Shown here: piece by piece, positions 21,480 through 32,938 of the stretch
Layout of the letters: each line of letters begins with the position of its first letter
How positions within the stretch are numbered: the stretch's first letter is position 1
DNA from: Hemerocallis citrina
Taxonomy: Eukaryota; Streptophyta; Magnoliopsida; Asparagales; Asphodelaceae
DNA length: 64,000 nt
Assembly (NCBI GenBank): GCA_017893485.1
Contig: JACEHZ010000372.1
Location: 1,978,001 to 2,042,000, forward strand
Reading direction: 5' to 3'
Made by a program: the position numbers and the translations under genes
Notes under the pieces: model-generated
Databases searched by the model: none
The model's input: the letters and a program-made list of their open reading frames with translations, nothing else
What the model was told of the DNA's origin: nothing

Positions 21480-22800
21480 CGACATCACCCTTGTTGGCCC
21501 GTAATCCCTCGCCGGCTCGAGGTCGGGTCTAGCATCAGGGTAGTCTTCTCAGGAAGGCTCCACGGCTCGCCATCGCCCTTGCCTACCCGTAATCCCTTGC
21601 CAAGCTCGAGGTTAGGTCCGGCACCAGGGTGGTCTTCTCAGGAAGGCCAACGGCTCGCCATCCCCCTTGTTAGCCCGTAATCCCTCGCCAGCTCGAGGTC
21701 AGGTCTAGCACCAGGGTAGTCTTCTCAGGAAGGCTTCACGGCTCGCCATCGCCCTTGCCTACCAGTAATCCCTCGCCAAGCTCGAGGTCAGGTCTGGCAC
21801 CAGGGTGGTCTTCTCAGGAAGGCCAACGGCTCGCCACCCCCCTTGTTGGCCCGTAATCCCTCGACCAGCTCGAGGTCAAGTCTAGCACCAGGGTAGTCTT
21901 CTCAGGAAGGCTTCACGGCTCGCCATCGCCCTTGCCTACCAGTAATCCCTCGCCAAGCTCGAGGTCAGGTCTGGCACCAGGGTGGTCTTCTCAGGAAGGC
22001 CAACGGCTCGCCACCCCCCTTGTTGGCCCGTAATCCCTCGACCAGCTCGAGGTCAGGTCTAGCACCAGGGTAGTCTTCTCAGGAAGGCTTCACGGCTCGC
22101 CATCGCCCTTGCCTACCAGTAATCCCTCGCCAAGCTCGAGGTCAGGTCTGGCACCAGGGTGGTCTTCTCAGGAAGGCCAACGGCTCGCCACCCCCCTTGT
22201 TGGCCCGTAATCTCTCGACCAGCTCGAGGTCAGGTCTAGCACCAGGGTAGTCTTCTCAGAAGGCTTCATGGCTCGCCATCGCCCTTGCCTACCAGTAATC
22301 CCTCGCCAAGCTCGAGGTCAGGTCTGGCACCAGGGTGGTCTTCTCAGGAAGGCCAACGGCTCGCCACCCCCCTTGTTGGCCCGTAATCCCTCGACCAGCT
22401 CGAGGTCAGGTCTAGCACCAGGGTAGTCTTCTCAGGAAGGCTCCACGGCTCGCCATCGCCCTTGCCGATCTGAAATCCCTCGCCAAGCTCGATGTCGGGT
22501 CCAGCACCAGAATGGCTTCCTCAGGGAGGCCAACGGCTCACCATCATCCTTGCCGACTCGTAATCCCTCGCCGAGCTTGGGGTCAGGTCCGACACCAGAG
22601 TGGTTTCTTCGGGTAGACCAACGATCCGCCAATCTCCCGCTAGCTACCGATCCAGTCTGGCACCAACGCAATCTTCTCAGGAAGTTGGAACGGCTCGCCG
22701 TCTCCCAGGCCGATCCTCAAACCCTCGCCGGCTCGAGGCTCGCTCTAACAATCAGGGCAACCCCACCAAGAAGGCCCTGTGACTCGCCATCCCATTTCTA
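21480..22800. repeat. 177-bp tandem array (dimer of about 88-bp halves) in Tat 1 3' region
   Basis: The marker CCAGGGTAGTCTTCTCAGGA recurs at 21711, 21888, 22065, 22242 and 22418, with a slightly diverged start at 21535: steps of 176, 177, 177, 177 and 176. Each 177-bp unit has two related halves, one with GGTAGTCTTCTCAGGAAGGCTTCACGG and one with GGTGGTCTTCTCAGGAAGGCCAACGG. Central copies are near-identical, and flanking ones (from 22440 on) diverge. It sits between the antisense gene and the 3' polypurine tract. Confidence 0.93.
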
Positions 22801-22840
22801 CAACCATAAGCACTCCTCCACGGCTAGCTCCCGCACCCCC

Positions 22841-22859
22841 CGCAGGAGTGGGGGGCTTG
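22841..22859 (+). other. Polypurine tract of Tat 1
   Basis: CGCAGGAGTGGGGGGCT immediately before the 3' LTR start TGTGGTAGGG: a G-rich purine stretch where plus-strand DNA synthesis would be primed. Confidence 0.7.
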
Positions 22860-23654
22860 TGTGGTAGGGTAAAAATGGCTTGGAGGCCCAACCAGGGCCC
22901 AATACAACTCTCACTCAAAAAATGGTAAAAATAGCAATCTGGTTCGGCTTCGAACCACTGAAGGGTCGGCGCCGAACCTCACGTTCACCCCCACAACGCC
23001 GGCCTCCTCGTATCCGACGAGCCTCAGTGGTCCTCGGCCTCCGACCCGTGACAGTCCTACGGGCCTTCCCCCCCTTTCTGGCGAAGCATGAGGATGACCT
23101 GGCACAGCCTAGGCCCTCCGATTCTCCCAGAAGCACAGGAGACCCACGATCAGCCATGTCAGCTCCAAATACCGCCCAGAGTTTGCCACATCAGCCCTAT
23201 ACCACTCCTGGTATTGCCACGTCCGCCCTAAACCCCCTGGGCCTTCTGCCACGTCAGGCCCATGGGCTTTCGGATCCAGACCCGTCCCCCAACCGGAATC
23301 AAACCTGGTTGGAGTTCTCTATAAATACTAGACCCACACCCACCTTTGGAGGTAATCAATCTTTTGCCACTCAAATATACCTAGTTATTGCTACTCTCTC
23401 ACAGAGACTGACTAGATCGTCGGAGGGTCTGCCACCGGGATAAACCCCGGTGTTTCAGGACCGTCTGCAGGTACACAAGACCTCGGATCCGACCCCTCTG
23501 ATCCGAGCCCAGACTTCAACATCACTCCGAGCTCATCGTAGGTCCCAGAAGGTCAACCGAAGGTCGGCAGACGAGCAGCATTCTCCATCAATACAAATCG
23601 AGTCCGAACTCACACCTGGTGCATCCACACGTCTCCCAGAAATAAACCGCATCA
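22860..23654 (+). repeat. 3' LTR of Tat element 1
   Basis: 795 bp, TGTGGTAGGG...CGCATCA, followed by the duplication CTAAC. Very high identity to 13962-14757. Confidence 0.93.
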
Positions 23655-23659
23655 CTAAC

Positions 23660-25074
23660 CAATAAAATAGAAATAAGAATCTTAAAGTGTTGTTCTAGAA
23701 GTCTAAGGAAATGAAAGGATAAAAATCTAAATTAAATAGCATCACGATTTGAGTCACGAATATCTATTAAAGTAGTTGGGCGTTGATTTCCACCTGTAGT
23801 CAAGAATGCTAAGTCACCACTCTGATCACTCATGTTTGTTCCTTTAAGGGCATGGTATCTACTCCTTAAAGTTAATGTTTCCCTAGGCCAAGAATTAGGC
23901 ATGGTATCTACTCTAATTCGTTTCTTTCCTTAAGTATTTAGCATGGTATCTACTAAGTTGCACTTGAAGAAAGCATAGGAACAATGGAAACGAACAAACA
24001 CTTGAAGTTCTAGAAATTGGTATCAGATCTAGATCCTTCAAGTTGATTAAACCAGGAACCCCTAGAGATTCCTGTGTTACAGACTATGGGCACGAGATAC
24101 GGGTCGTCTCTATGCCCATATAACAGATCCAGATTTATAATACGCAAACTTGATAAACTCAGGTTCTGTATGGCAGTCGACTTGCTGTCACTCTCAGTCG
24201 ACTGCTCTTAGAACTTCTGAACAAGTTTGATTATTATAAATCTATACCAATTCAATCAGGTTTAATCAATAAGTAATAGAGTAGCATTCAGAAGAATATA
24301 AACATTACATGACTACGGTTTCAATCTACCCAACTATGAAATTAGTTGCACATAATACAACCTTTATTGATTAATAAAATAGAATTCATGACTCTACAAT
24401 AAAAATAAAAGTAAAAGGAAGAACAGAAGAACACTGATTTGTATGATGTTGCAATTGAGCCCAATCAGCAGTCGACTTGTTCCCCTCTTTCTTTGATGCT
24501 GGTATCTTGATGCTTGCTGTCGATCGATCCCCCTTGAATAATGCCTCTTGGTTGATATTTATAGAACACGGGAAGCGAATTAGGGTTTGCACCTTTTGCA
24601 GAAAAGTCCTCTTCTTTCCTTTATTTCTTTCCTTTTTTAATCTGCGTTTTATTTATTTCTCTTTTCTTCTTTTCTTCCTTTTCTGCTTTGATTTGGATTT
24701 AGATGAGGATGGATCTTTAATTATCTTATCTTTTCACTCCGCCGGATGCAGTCGACTGGTGTTGGATGTAAGTCGACTGCACCGAGACATCTGTGGCTTC
24801 ATGATTCATCAGTCAAGTCGACTGATGTTGGAGAAGTCGACTGTGCCGAGCCCCATCATCTCTTTGTCCGGTCGCCTGTTGGTGGAATCAGTCGACCTAT
24901 GCTTTGCAGTTTCTGTGTATCCTCCTCAAAATCCTGAATCTGCTTCGTTTTGCTGTTTTAGGCTGTTTCCTGTGGAAAAGAAAAAATAAGAGTAAAATAC
25001 CACATATAAAGCATTTAAATGTCCAATTGCATTAAGATTATTGCTCCTAAATGTGAATATTATTGAGTTCATCA
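23660..25074 (-). repeat. Athila 1 left LTR, inner segment
   Basis: Continues the LTR begun at 13824. It matches 28344-29758 with few differences (for example AATAAGTAATAG versus AATATGTAATAG). TATTTATA near 24556 is the minus-strand TATA box. Paired GTCGAC motifs start at 24175/24196, 24750/24771 and 24816/24835. It ends with the complement of TGATGAACTC. Confidence 0.92.
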
Positions 25075-26137
25075 AATACCCCCAAACTTAGCTTTTGCTT
25101 GTCCTCAAGCAAAAAGTAAAATTATGAACAAGGGACAAATACTAGTCTCAACCCATCACACCAAGAATTCTCATTATGCAAGCATCAAAATTGCAATTAA
25201 AAATATAAACAATTGCAAATAAAGTAAAAACAAGCATACCCACTTTCTCCAGTGCAATTATTTAGTCATAATCCCCAAACTTAATCATATTCGTCATGCA
25301 ATTATTTTAATTATAGTATGTAAGTACCCAATCTGTGATTATCCCTTTTCTCTACTACAAACCGAGTAGCAAACTAGAGTTTTTTTATTTTTTTTTATTT
25401 TTATTTTTAATTTTATTTAATTTTATTATTATTTTTTTAGTCTCTTCTCTAAGTTGTCACTTGCCTTTTGACGCGAATGCAAGACATTTGTGATGACTTC
25501 ACCCGGTTACTCGACAAGTCACAAACTTTACAGGGCTTTGCATACTCATATTTCAAGTTGCCGTTTGACGTAAAAGTAAACATTGGTGATGAATACCCCT
25601 AGTTACTAAGCAACTCAAAACATTGGAGTAGATTGACTTTATTCAATTTTTTTTTTTTTTAGTTTTTTTTTCGTTATTACTCTATTTACTTAAACTCTGT
25701 TTAGGACTAGATCAAAAGGAATAATCACCAGAAAAAGCATCACATTAATTTTTTATGTATAATCGCATGACTCATACAATTTTGTAAGGAATTATGAAAC
25801 TCAACAATCCTAAAGTAAATAAGTATACTTACTCTTACTTTATAAGAAATTGTTTATCTATAAAAAAATCCAAAGACTCCAAATGTAAATAACTACCCCC
25901 AAACTTAGATGGAACATTGTCCTCAATGTTCGCGCAAAAACTTAAAATAGGCATGTGTTACCACCCAGTTTGAAGGAAAAATAAAATAAAGAAATAAAGA
26001 AATGACTAAAGAAATGAATAAAGGAAGAGAGTGTAAGTACTCCCCTGAAAAATTGGGTTGCCTCCCAATAAGCGCTGTGTTTTCTGTCTTCAGCTAGACT
26101 TGATGAGTTCATGCAATGTATTGAATGGTTTGAAGAT
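25075..26137 (-). other. Athila 1 3' untranslated region and polypurine tract
   Basis: On the minus strand the tract AAGTTTGGGGGTATT lies directly before the LTR. The rest is non-coding and conserved with 38441-39513 of Athila 2 and 54992-56055 of Athila 3, including the string GGGAGGCAACCCAAT (26051-26065). It contains T-rich low-complexity tracts at 25376-25440 and 25643-25675. No env-like ORF. Confidence 0.75.
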
Positions 26138-28109
26138 TCACAACTCATCTTTATTATAAGGTTTCCCCCTTTGCCCATTCATCTTGAACGTTTGATTTTT
26201 CGCCAACGCTCCATGTGGGGGAAACCTTTGCCACAATTTATGGACCGTACCATCTTGACATAAGCCTATTAGCAATGGTCCACCTTAATGCACCATTGTG
26301 CTCTCGCAAGACTCCCTACAGCTTCTCTTCTTCCTGCATCCTGAAGTTTGCAGCAACTGTCACAGGTAACGTCTGATTTTCCCCCAAATATTCATACTTC
26401 AAGTGTTCATGTAGTGGCTTCAGCTTCACGTCTGGTATCCTGGTAGCAGTCGACTTGCTCCATGAACTAGTCGACTGGTCTGAGGAAACACAAGAGTTAT
26501 CAGACACAAATTTTTTAAATACATGTGCAAACTTACCTGCATATGATTTTTCATTTCCAAGGGTATGTATTTTCTCTGCAATCCTCCAATCATCATATTC
26601 CTGTTCAACTTGAGATAGTATTAGAGGTTGTGTAATTGTAGCTTGTAGTGGCTCGACACTATGTTCCTGAAATGTTTGGTCAAAAATTTCCTGAACCACA
26701 TCAATATTATAACATTCATGATCATCATGTGGTAATTTTGGTGCATCAAACATTTTAAACTCAATCTCGTCTTCTAGTGTTGTCACCATTTGGAGCTGTT
26801 CTTGTCCTCTAGGGTTTGGTATGGTTTGGGATGGGAGTTCTCCGGCTTTTCTTTCACTTAACTCCTTAGCAATTTGACCGATTTGAGTTTCCAATTTTTG
26901 AATGGCTTGCCCTTGTTGGTTGCTTGTTTGCTGTTGCTGTTGGAGTAATTGAAGAACGGTGGATTCGAAATCCAACTTCTTCTGTTCTTGCACTGGCCGA
27001 TCAAACCCATTCCCACTCTGGAATTGCTGCGCATGCCCTTGTGCGAATTGATTGCCTTGATGGTTTTGATTATCGCTCCATGAAAACTTTTGATGGTTTT
27101 GCCACCCTGGGTTGTACGTGTTTGAAAAAGGGTTGTTCTTGGGTGGGTACATTCCCTGTCCTACATAGTTTGCGTGCTCCTGATCTGTGAAAGAAGACAT
27201 GGGACATGTGTTAGTTGTATGATCATAATGAGAGCAAATTGCACAAATTTCTTTTGGTTGGTTTTTTATGCCACCCAATGTTGAAATCACATTAACAAGC
27301 ATATCAATCTTTTTGTTCATGGTTTCCATTTCTAGTTGCATGTTATTATTAGTATAAATTTCGTAAACTCCCTGGTTTTTCGAAAGGCCCCTCCTTGTTG
27401 AGAATTGTTGTGAGTTCTCGCTGAGTTCTTCAAATAGCTCGATGGCCTCCTCACCACTCTTTCTCATCAAAATTCCATTGCAAGCTGAATCTACAATTGT
27501 TTTGTTAGTGTCATTTAAACCCTCATAAAATGCTTGTACCTGATCATCCTTGGGTATGTTGTGCGTAGGACACTTGAGAAGCTTGTTCTTAAAGTCCTTC
27601 CATGCCTCGAAGAATAAATCGCCATCTTTTTGTTGGAAGAGTAGAATTTCCCTTTTTAGTTGTCTGGTATTCTAAGCTGAAAAGAATTCTTTCAAGAACT
27701 TTGTTGCCAATTGCTCCCATGATTGAATTGCTCCTGCTTCCAAAGAATTATACCACAATTTACAATTAAGTTTTAATGAAAATGGAAACAAAATTAACCT
27801 GATTTGTTCGGGGGTAAGCCCTTGGACGCTTTGTGTTCTGCAAAGATCAAAGAAATCTTGCAAATGTAGATGCGGATCCTGAAGTGGGGAACCATGCTGA
27901 GCAATTGAGGTGATAGATGCATATTTCCTGTGACCTTAGGTTGAAAAGCTATGCAAGAAGGTTGCTCAATATTCTTCGGAGTGAATTCGTCTTGTATTGG
28001 TACTCGATTTGGTACTTCCTCACCCATTGTTGATTTTGGAAAAATTCGTTGTACAGTTGACTGGTCCTTGGAGACAGTCGACTGGTCTGTCTGTGCAGAG
28101 TGTAACCTG
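26138..28109 (-). pseudogene. gag: Athila 1 Gag fused by deletion to the integrase C-terminus
   Basis: Gag is readable on the minus strand from about 28109 (QST-motif leader, then EEVPNRVPIQDEF) through the Gag core (LFPFSLKLN, WEQLATKFLKEFF) to the knuckle CAICSHYDHTTNTC and a Gln-rich coiled segment (residues about 155-205 of the 384-residue block 27470-26316). It is broken by a small deletion/frameshift near 27885 and TAG at 27672. Compared with Athila 2, two blocks are missing: from after the TTL.. segment to EFKMFD (removing protease), and from WTIA to RLMSRWYGP (removing RT, RNase H and most of integrase, junction about 26267). It cannot reverse-transcribe by itself. Confidence 0.85.
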
Positions 28110-28181
28110 AAAGAAAATGTTATAAAAGAAAAGAAAAAAGAAAAAGATAAAAATTGATTTGCAAGTTAAAATACTAAACAA

Positions 28182-28199
28182 TCCCCGGCAACGGCGCCA
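28182..28199 (-). other. Primer binding site of Athila 1
   Basis: On the minus strand TGGCGCCGTTGCCGGGGA, complementary to the 3' end of Asp-tRNA and typical of Athila elements. It lies six bases inside the LTR boundary at 28206. Confidence 0.92.
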
Positions 28200-28205
28200 A
28201 AAACT

Positions 28206-29758
28206 TGTTGTGAAATCCAGCTACCTAAATAAATAGATAAACTAGACACAAATTAAAACCTCGCAAGTGTACGAATCGTTTATAGAAGCGTAGTGAAGAG
28301 CAAGGGTCGATCCCACAGAGATTGTAGAAATTAACTTACTAACCAATAAAATAGAAATAAGAATCTTAAAGTGTTGTTCTAGAAGTCTAAGGAAATGAAA
28401 GGATAAAAATCTAAATTAAATAGCATCACAATTTGAGTCACGAATATCTATTAAAGTAGTTGGGCGTTGATTTCCACCTGTAGTCAAGAATGCTAAGTCA
28501 CCACTCTGATCACTCATGTTTGTTCCTTTAAGGGCATGGTATCTACTCCTTAAAGTTAATGTTTCCCTAGGCCAAGAATTAGGCATGGTATCTACTCTAA
28601 TTCGTTTCTTTCCTTAAGTATTTAGCATGGTATCTACTAAGTTGCACTTGAAGAAAGCATAGGAACAATGGAAACGAACAAACACTTGAAGTTCTAGAAA
28701 TTGGTATCAGATCTAGATCCTTCAAGTTGATTAAACCAGGAACCCCTAGAGATTCCTGTGTTACAGACTATGGGCACGAGATACGGGTCGTCTCTATGCC
28801 CATATAACAGATCCAGATTTATAATACGCAAACTTGATAAACTCAGGTTCTGTATGGCAGTCGACTTGCTGTCACTCTCAGTCGACTGCTCTTAGAACTT
28901 CTGAACAAGTTTGATTATTATAAATCTATACCAATTCAATCAGGTTTAATCAATATGTAATAGAGTAGCATTCAGAAGAATATAAACATTACATGACTAC
29001 GGTTTCAATCTACCCAACTATGAAATTAGTTGCACATAATACAACCTTTATTGATTAATAAAATAGAATTCATGACTCTACAATAAAAATAAAAGTAAAA
29101 GGAAGAACAGAAGAACACTGATTTGTATGATGTTGCAATTGAGCCCAATCTGCAGTCGACTTGTTCCCCTCTTTCTTTGATGCTGGTATCTTGATGCTTG
29201 CTGTCGATCGATCCCCCTTGAATAATGCCTCTTGGTTGATATTTATAGAACACGGGAAGCGAATTAGGGTTTGCACCTTTTGCAGAAAAGTCCTCTTCTT
29301 TCCTTTATTTCTTTCCTTTTTTAATCTGCATTTTATTTATTTCTCTTTTCTTCTTTTCTTCCTTTTCTGCTTTGATTTGGATTTAGATGAGGATGGATCT
29401 TTAATTATCTTATCTTTTCACTCCGCCGGATGCAGTCGACTGGTGTTGGATGTAAGTCGACTGCACCGAGACATCTGTGGCTTCATGATTCATCAGTCAA
29501 GTCACTGATGTTGGAGAAGTCGACTGTGCCAAGCCCCATCAATCTCTCTGTCCGGTCGCCTGTTGGTGGAATCAGTCGACCTATGCTTTGCAGTTTCTGT
29601 GTATCCTCCTCAAAATCCTGAATCTGCTTCGTTTTGCTGTTTTAGGCTGTTTCCTGTGGAAAAGAGAAAATAAGAGTAAAATACCACATATAAAGCATTT
29701 AAATGTCCAATTGCATTAAGATTATTGCTCCTAAATGTGAATATTATTGAGTTCATCA
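28206..29758 (-). repeat. Athila 1 right (5') LTR
   Basis: 1553 bp, TGATGAACTC...CACAACA on the minus strand. TATTTATA at 29240-29247 is its TATA box. One of the paired GTCGAC motifs is damaged here (about 29500, GA lost) relative to the left LTR. Confidence 0.92.
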
Positions 29759-30778
29759 CCTAAGAGTCTTAAGGACAACAATGCGATTTGGGTCATAGTC
29801 GATCGACTAACCAAGTCCACTCACTTTTTGGCGATGAAACTCACTGCTTCGATGGACAAGTTGGCTGAGATGTATGTTAGTGAGATCGTCAGGCTTCATG
29901 GCATTCCGTTGACCATTGTGTCTGATCGAGATGCGTAGTTTACTTCGTATTTTTGGAAGAGTCTTCAGACAGCTTTGGGCACCAAGACGGATTTCAGCAC
30001 TGCTTTTCATCCGCAAACCGATGGGCAAACCGAGAGAGTCAACCGTATTCTTGAGGATATGCTTCGGTGTTGTGTACTAGACTTTGGAGGCAGTTGGGAA
30101 AGGCATTTACCTTTGGTAGAGTTTGCCTATAACAACAATTTTCAGACTAGCATCAGGATGGCGCCGTACGAAGCTTTGTATGGTAGGAAGTGTAGAACGC
30201 CTGTTTGTTGGTTCGAAGTTGGGGAGCGTCGGATGTTTGGGCCTGAGATTGTGCAACAGACCTCTGAAAAGATTGATCTAATCAGGAAGAGGTTGGTGGA
30301 AGCTCAGAGTAGGCAGAAGAGCTATGCAGACAACCGGAGGAGGGACCTTGAGTTTGAGATTGGTGACTTTGTCTTTCTAAAAATATCGCCCAGCAAAGGC
30401 GTGATCCGATTTGGCAAGAGTGGGAAGTTAGCCCTGAGGTTCATAGGTCCATATAAGATATTGAAAAGAATCGGGAAAACTGCTTACCGGCTGGAATTAC
30501 CGGAAGAGTTGTCTCAGGTGCACAATGTCTTTCATGTGTCTATGCTGAGAGTTTACATTCCAGATCCAAGTCATTATTTGCCCGAAGTGCCAGAGGGTTT
30601 GCAGTTGGATCTGAGTTACATTGAGCTTCCAGTTGAGATTGTTGATCGTCGGAAGAAAGTCTTGAGGAATAAGATTATACCGATGGTCAAGGTAGTCTGG
30701 AGAAACCAGTTGGTTGAAGAGGCTACTTGGGAATCTGAGGAAAGGATGATGAAGGATCATCCTGAACTCTTTGTTTGA
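29759..30778 (+). pseudogene. pol: Tekay integrase core, C-terminal domain and chromodomain-like tail
   Basis: Continuation of the gene cut at 13823. The catalytic core resumes with [15 protein letters not shown]. An in-frame TAG (29936-29938) sits where the second catalytic Asp segment is read (IVSDRDA), then [17 protein letters not shown] carries the catalytic Glu. [17 protein letters not shown] module and [10 protein letters not shown] follow. The last 60 residues (about [39 protein letters not shown]) resemble the chromodomain tail of Tekay/Del elements, which steers integration to heterochromatin. Ends at TGA 30776. Confidence 0.9.
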
Positions 30779-30860
30779 TTTGTATTTTCTTCTTGTTGTA
30801 TTTCTGTTGTCCTCACCCTTTATGTGTAGTTCCGGGGACGGAACTATTCTAAGGAGGGAG

Positions 30861-31112
30861 TGTTGTAAAATCCCGATCTATTATATATATATATATATAC
30901 TTTCGTATATATTTCATTTTATAAGGATTTGAGACCGTATGTATTTTTGCATACATAATTTCATATGTTTTCTAGAGTCTAATATTTTTCTTCATAGCCT
31001 AATAGACTGATTATTCTCTTTGTTTCCTACAAGAGTTATTTTAAAGCCTAAAGAACATCCTAGGCCTAATTCTACTCCATTATAATTAATTTAAGTATTT
31101 CTCCTTGGGCCC
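30861..31112 (+). repeat. Tekay 3' LTR, first segment, with preceding polypurine tract
   Basis: AAGGAGGGAG (30851-30860) is the polypurine tract. TGTTGTAAAATCCCGATC... starts the LTR and matches 4771 onward. It is interrupted at GGCCC by Athila 2 and resumes at 41215. Confidence 0.88.
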
Positions 31113-32808
31113 TGATGAACACATTATTATTCACATTTAGAGGCAATAATCTTAATGAAATTAGACATGTAAAAGCTCTATATGTGGTATTTCACTCTTA
31201 TTTTCTCTTTTCAATAGGAAATAACCAAAAGCAGCAAAACGAAGCAGATGCCAGACGGATACAGACTGAGAAATAATATAGAGGGAACTGCAGAAGCAAC
31301 AGTCGACTGGTTCTCCACAACAGGCGACTGGACAGAGAGCTCAAACTTACACAGATGTCTCATCACAGTCGACTTACTCTCAAGGACAGTCGACTAATCT
31401 GATCAATTATGAAATCTTCAGAAGTCTCGACTTAGTCGACTGGTTCTAAGACAAGTCGACTGATCTGCGGCGGAGTAAACAGATAAGATATTCGAAGATA
31501 CACCTGCATCTAATTTCGAATCTATGTGGATCCAGATTTTATACGAAGAATCAAATCTAAAGACAGGGTATTTTCAAGAGCACGTGGTTAACAGATAAGG
31601 AAGGAAAGAAGAAAAGAGAAAGATATAAATCACCAAATCAAATAAAGAAGGACTTTCCTGAAAAAGTGCAAAACCCTAATTCTCAGCCGTATTCTATAAA
31701 TATCAGAAAAGAAGCATCAACAGGGCTCTCTCGGGGTTGTCTCTCTTCAATATTCCAAAACTACCGAATCACAAGAGTTTCTGCGCATTCAAGTCATCAA
31801 CAAGGCCTTATTCTATCAGCATCGAGGAAGGAGAGAGGAGATCCAGTATTCGAAGGCAGTCGACTGTGTGACAGCCAGTCGACCTTATTGCCGGAGTTCA
31901 TTAGTTTATTTCTTCTCTTTCTATTCTTTTATGTTTATCATGTATTCGAACTTGTTGATTAATAAAACTATTATTATGTGGAACTAAAATTTCATAGTTG
32001 GGTAGATTGAAGCCGTAGTTATGTAGTACTATGTTCTTCTGAATTCTTCTATTTACTTATTGATTGAATCTGATTGAATTGATATAGGTTTGTGATAACC
32101 AAACTTGTTCTCGAAGCCTGAGAGCAGTCGACTGAGGTGAGAGCCAGTCGACTGACAAACAGAGCTTGAGAATATCAAGTTTGTGTTACCATTTATCTGA
32201 ATCTGTTATATGAGCATATTGAGACGACCCGTATCTCGTGCCCGTAATTGTAACAAAGGGATCTTTAGGGGTTCCTGGTTCAATCAACTTAAGGGATCTA
32301 GATCTGATACCAATTTCTAGGACCTTGAGTGTTTGTTCGTTTCCACTGATCTTATGTTTTCCTTAAACACAACTTAGTAGATACCATGCTAAGGACTTAA
32401 TGAAAGAAACGAATTAGAGTAGATACCATGCCTAATTCTTGGCCTAGGGAAACAGTACTTTAAGGAGTAGATACCATGCCCTTAAAGTGAACAAACATGA
32501 GTAATACGAAGAAGTTCAGAAGGTGACTTAGCATTACTGACTATTGGTGGAGATCTAAACCCAACTATTTCATAAATATTTGTGATTCACATTTCTTAAC
32601 TTAGTTTAATCTTTTCATTTCTTTTAGACTTCCAAAACAACTCTTTATGATTTTTATTACTTTCTATTAACTAGTTAGTTAAAGTCTACAATCTCTGTGG
32701 GATCGACCCTTGCTATTGCTACGCTTTTCTAACGATTCGTGCACTTGCGAGGTTTATAATTTGTGTCTAGTTTTATCTATATATTTAGGTAGCTAGATTA
32801 GCACAACA
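31113..32808 (+). repeat. 5' LTR of Athila 2
   Basis: TGATGAACAC...AGCACAACA. TATAAATA at 31695-31702. Five motif pairs of the AGTCGACTG type start at 31301/31322, 31367/31388, 31434/31454, 31858/31877 and 32126/32146. Open frames inside the LTR (for example 31666-31962) also occur in the other LTR and have no protein logic. Confidence 0.93.
31695..31702 (+). promoter_or_regulatory. TATA box of the Athila 2 LTR (candidate)
   Basis: TCTATAAATATCAG, about 1.1 kb before the LTR end. The corresponding box in Athila 1 LTRs is at the same relative place. Confidence 0.55.
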
Positions 32809-32814
32809 AGTTTT

Positions 32815-32832
32815 TGGCGCCGTTGCCGGGGA
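32815..32832 (+). other. Primer binding site of Athila 2
   Basis: TGGCGCCGTTGCCGGGGA after the LTR and a short AAGTTTT spacer: Asp-tRNA complement, the Athila signature. Confidence 0.93.
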
Positions 32833-32938
32833 TTGTTTAGTATTTTAACTTACAGATCAGTAGAAAGCTTTTATTTTTCTTTCTTTCTTTTAATTTTATT
32901 ATTAAGTATTTTTATTTTAGGCTACAGGATTTTGGTGG

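Larger units (their letters stand above)
13962..23654 (+). mobile_element. Tat-lineage element 1, gag-protease plus antisense gene, no RT/IN
   Basis: Flanked by CTAAC (13957-13961 and 23655-23659). Order: LTR, primer site, gag-protease, short spacer, minus-strand genes (17419-20355), 177-bp tandem array, polypurine tract, LTR. The GC-rich composition contrasts sharply with the AT-rich Athila host. LTRs of 796 and 795 bp differ at only a handful of positions, so the insertion is recent. The antisense genes are the hallmark of Retand-like Tat elements. Reverse transcriptase, RNase H and integrase are entirely absent. Confidence 0.9.
13824..29758 (-). mobile_element. Athila element 1, minus strand, pol-deleted, hosting Tat element 1
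   Basis: Flanked by CCTAA (13819-13823 and 29759-29763). On the minus strand: LTR 29758-28206, Asp-tRNA-type primer site, gag, a residual integrase C-terminus, long 3' untranslated region, polypurine tract, LTR 25074-13824 (split by the Tat insertion at 13962-23654). It is the same family as 31113-41209 but lacks protease, RT, RNase H and nearly all of integrase. Without the Tat insertion it would be about 6.2 kb. Confidence 0.9.

Noticed and set aside
21480..22800. CRISPR-like or minisatellite regulatory array
   Set aside because: Units of 177 bp are contiguous with no unique spacers, and it is in a plant retroelement; ordinary tandem repetition explains it.
31666..31962. 98-codon frame identical in both Athila LTRs (31666 and 40067)
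   Set aside because: Identity follows from LTR duplication; it overlaps the TATA/transcription start region and ends in hydrophobic codons from T-rich sequence.
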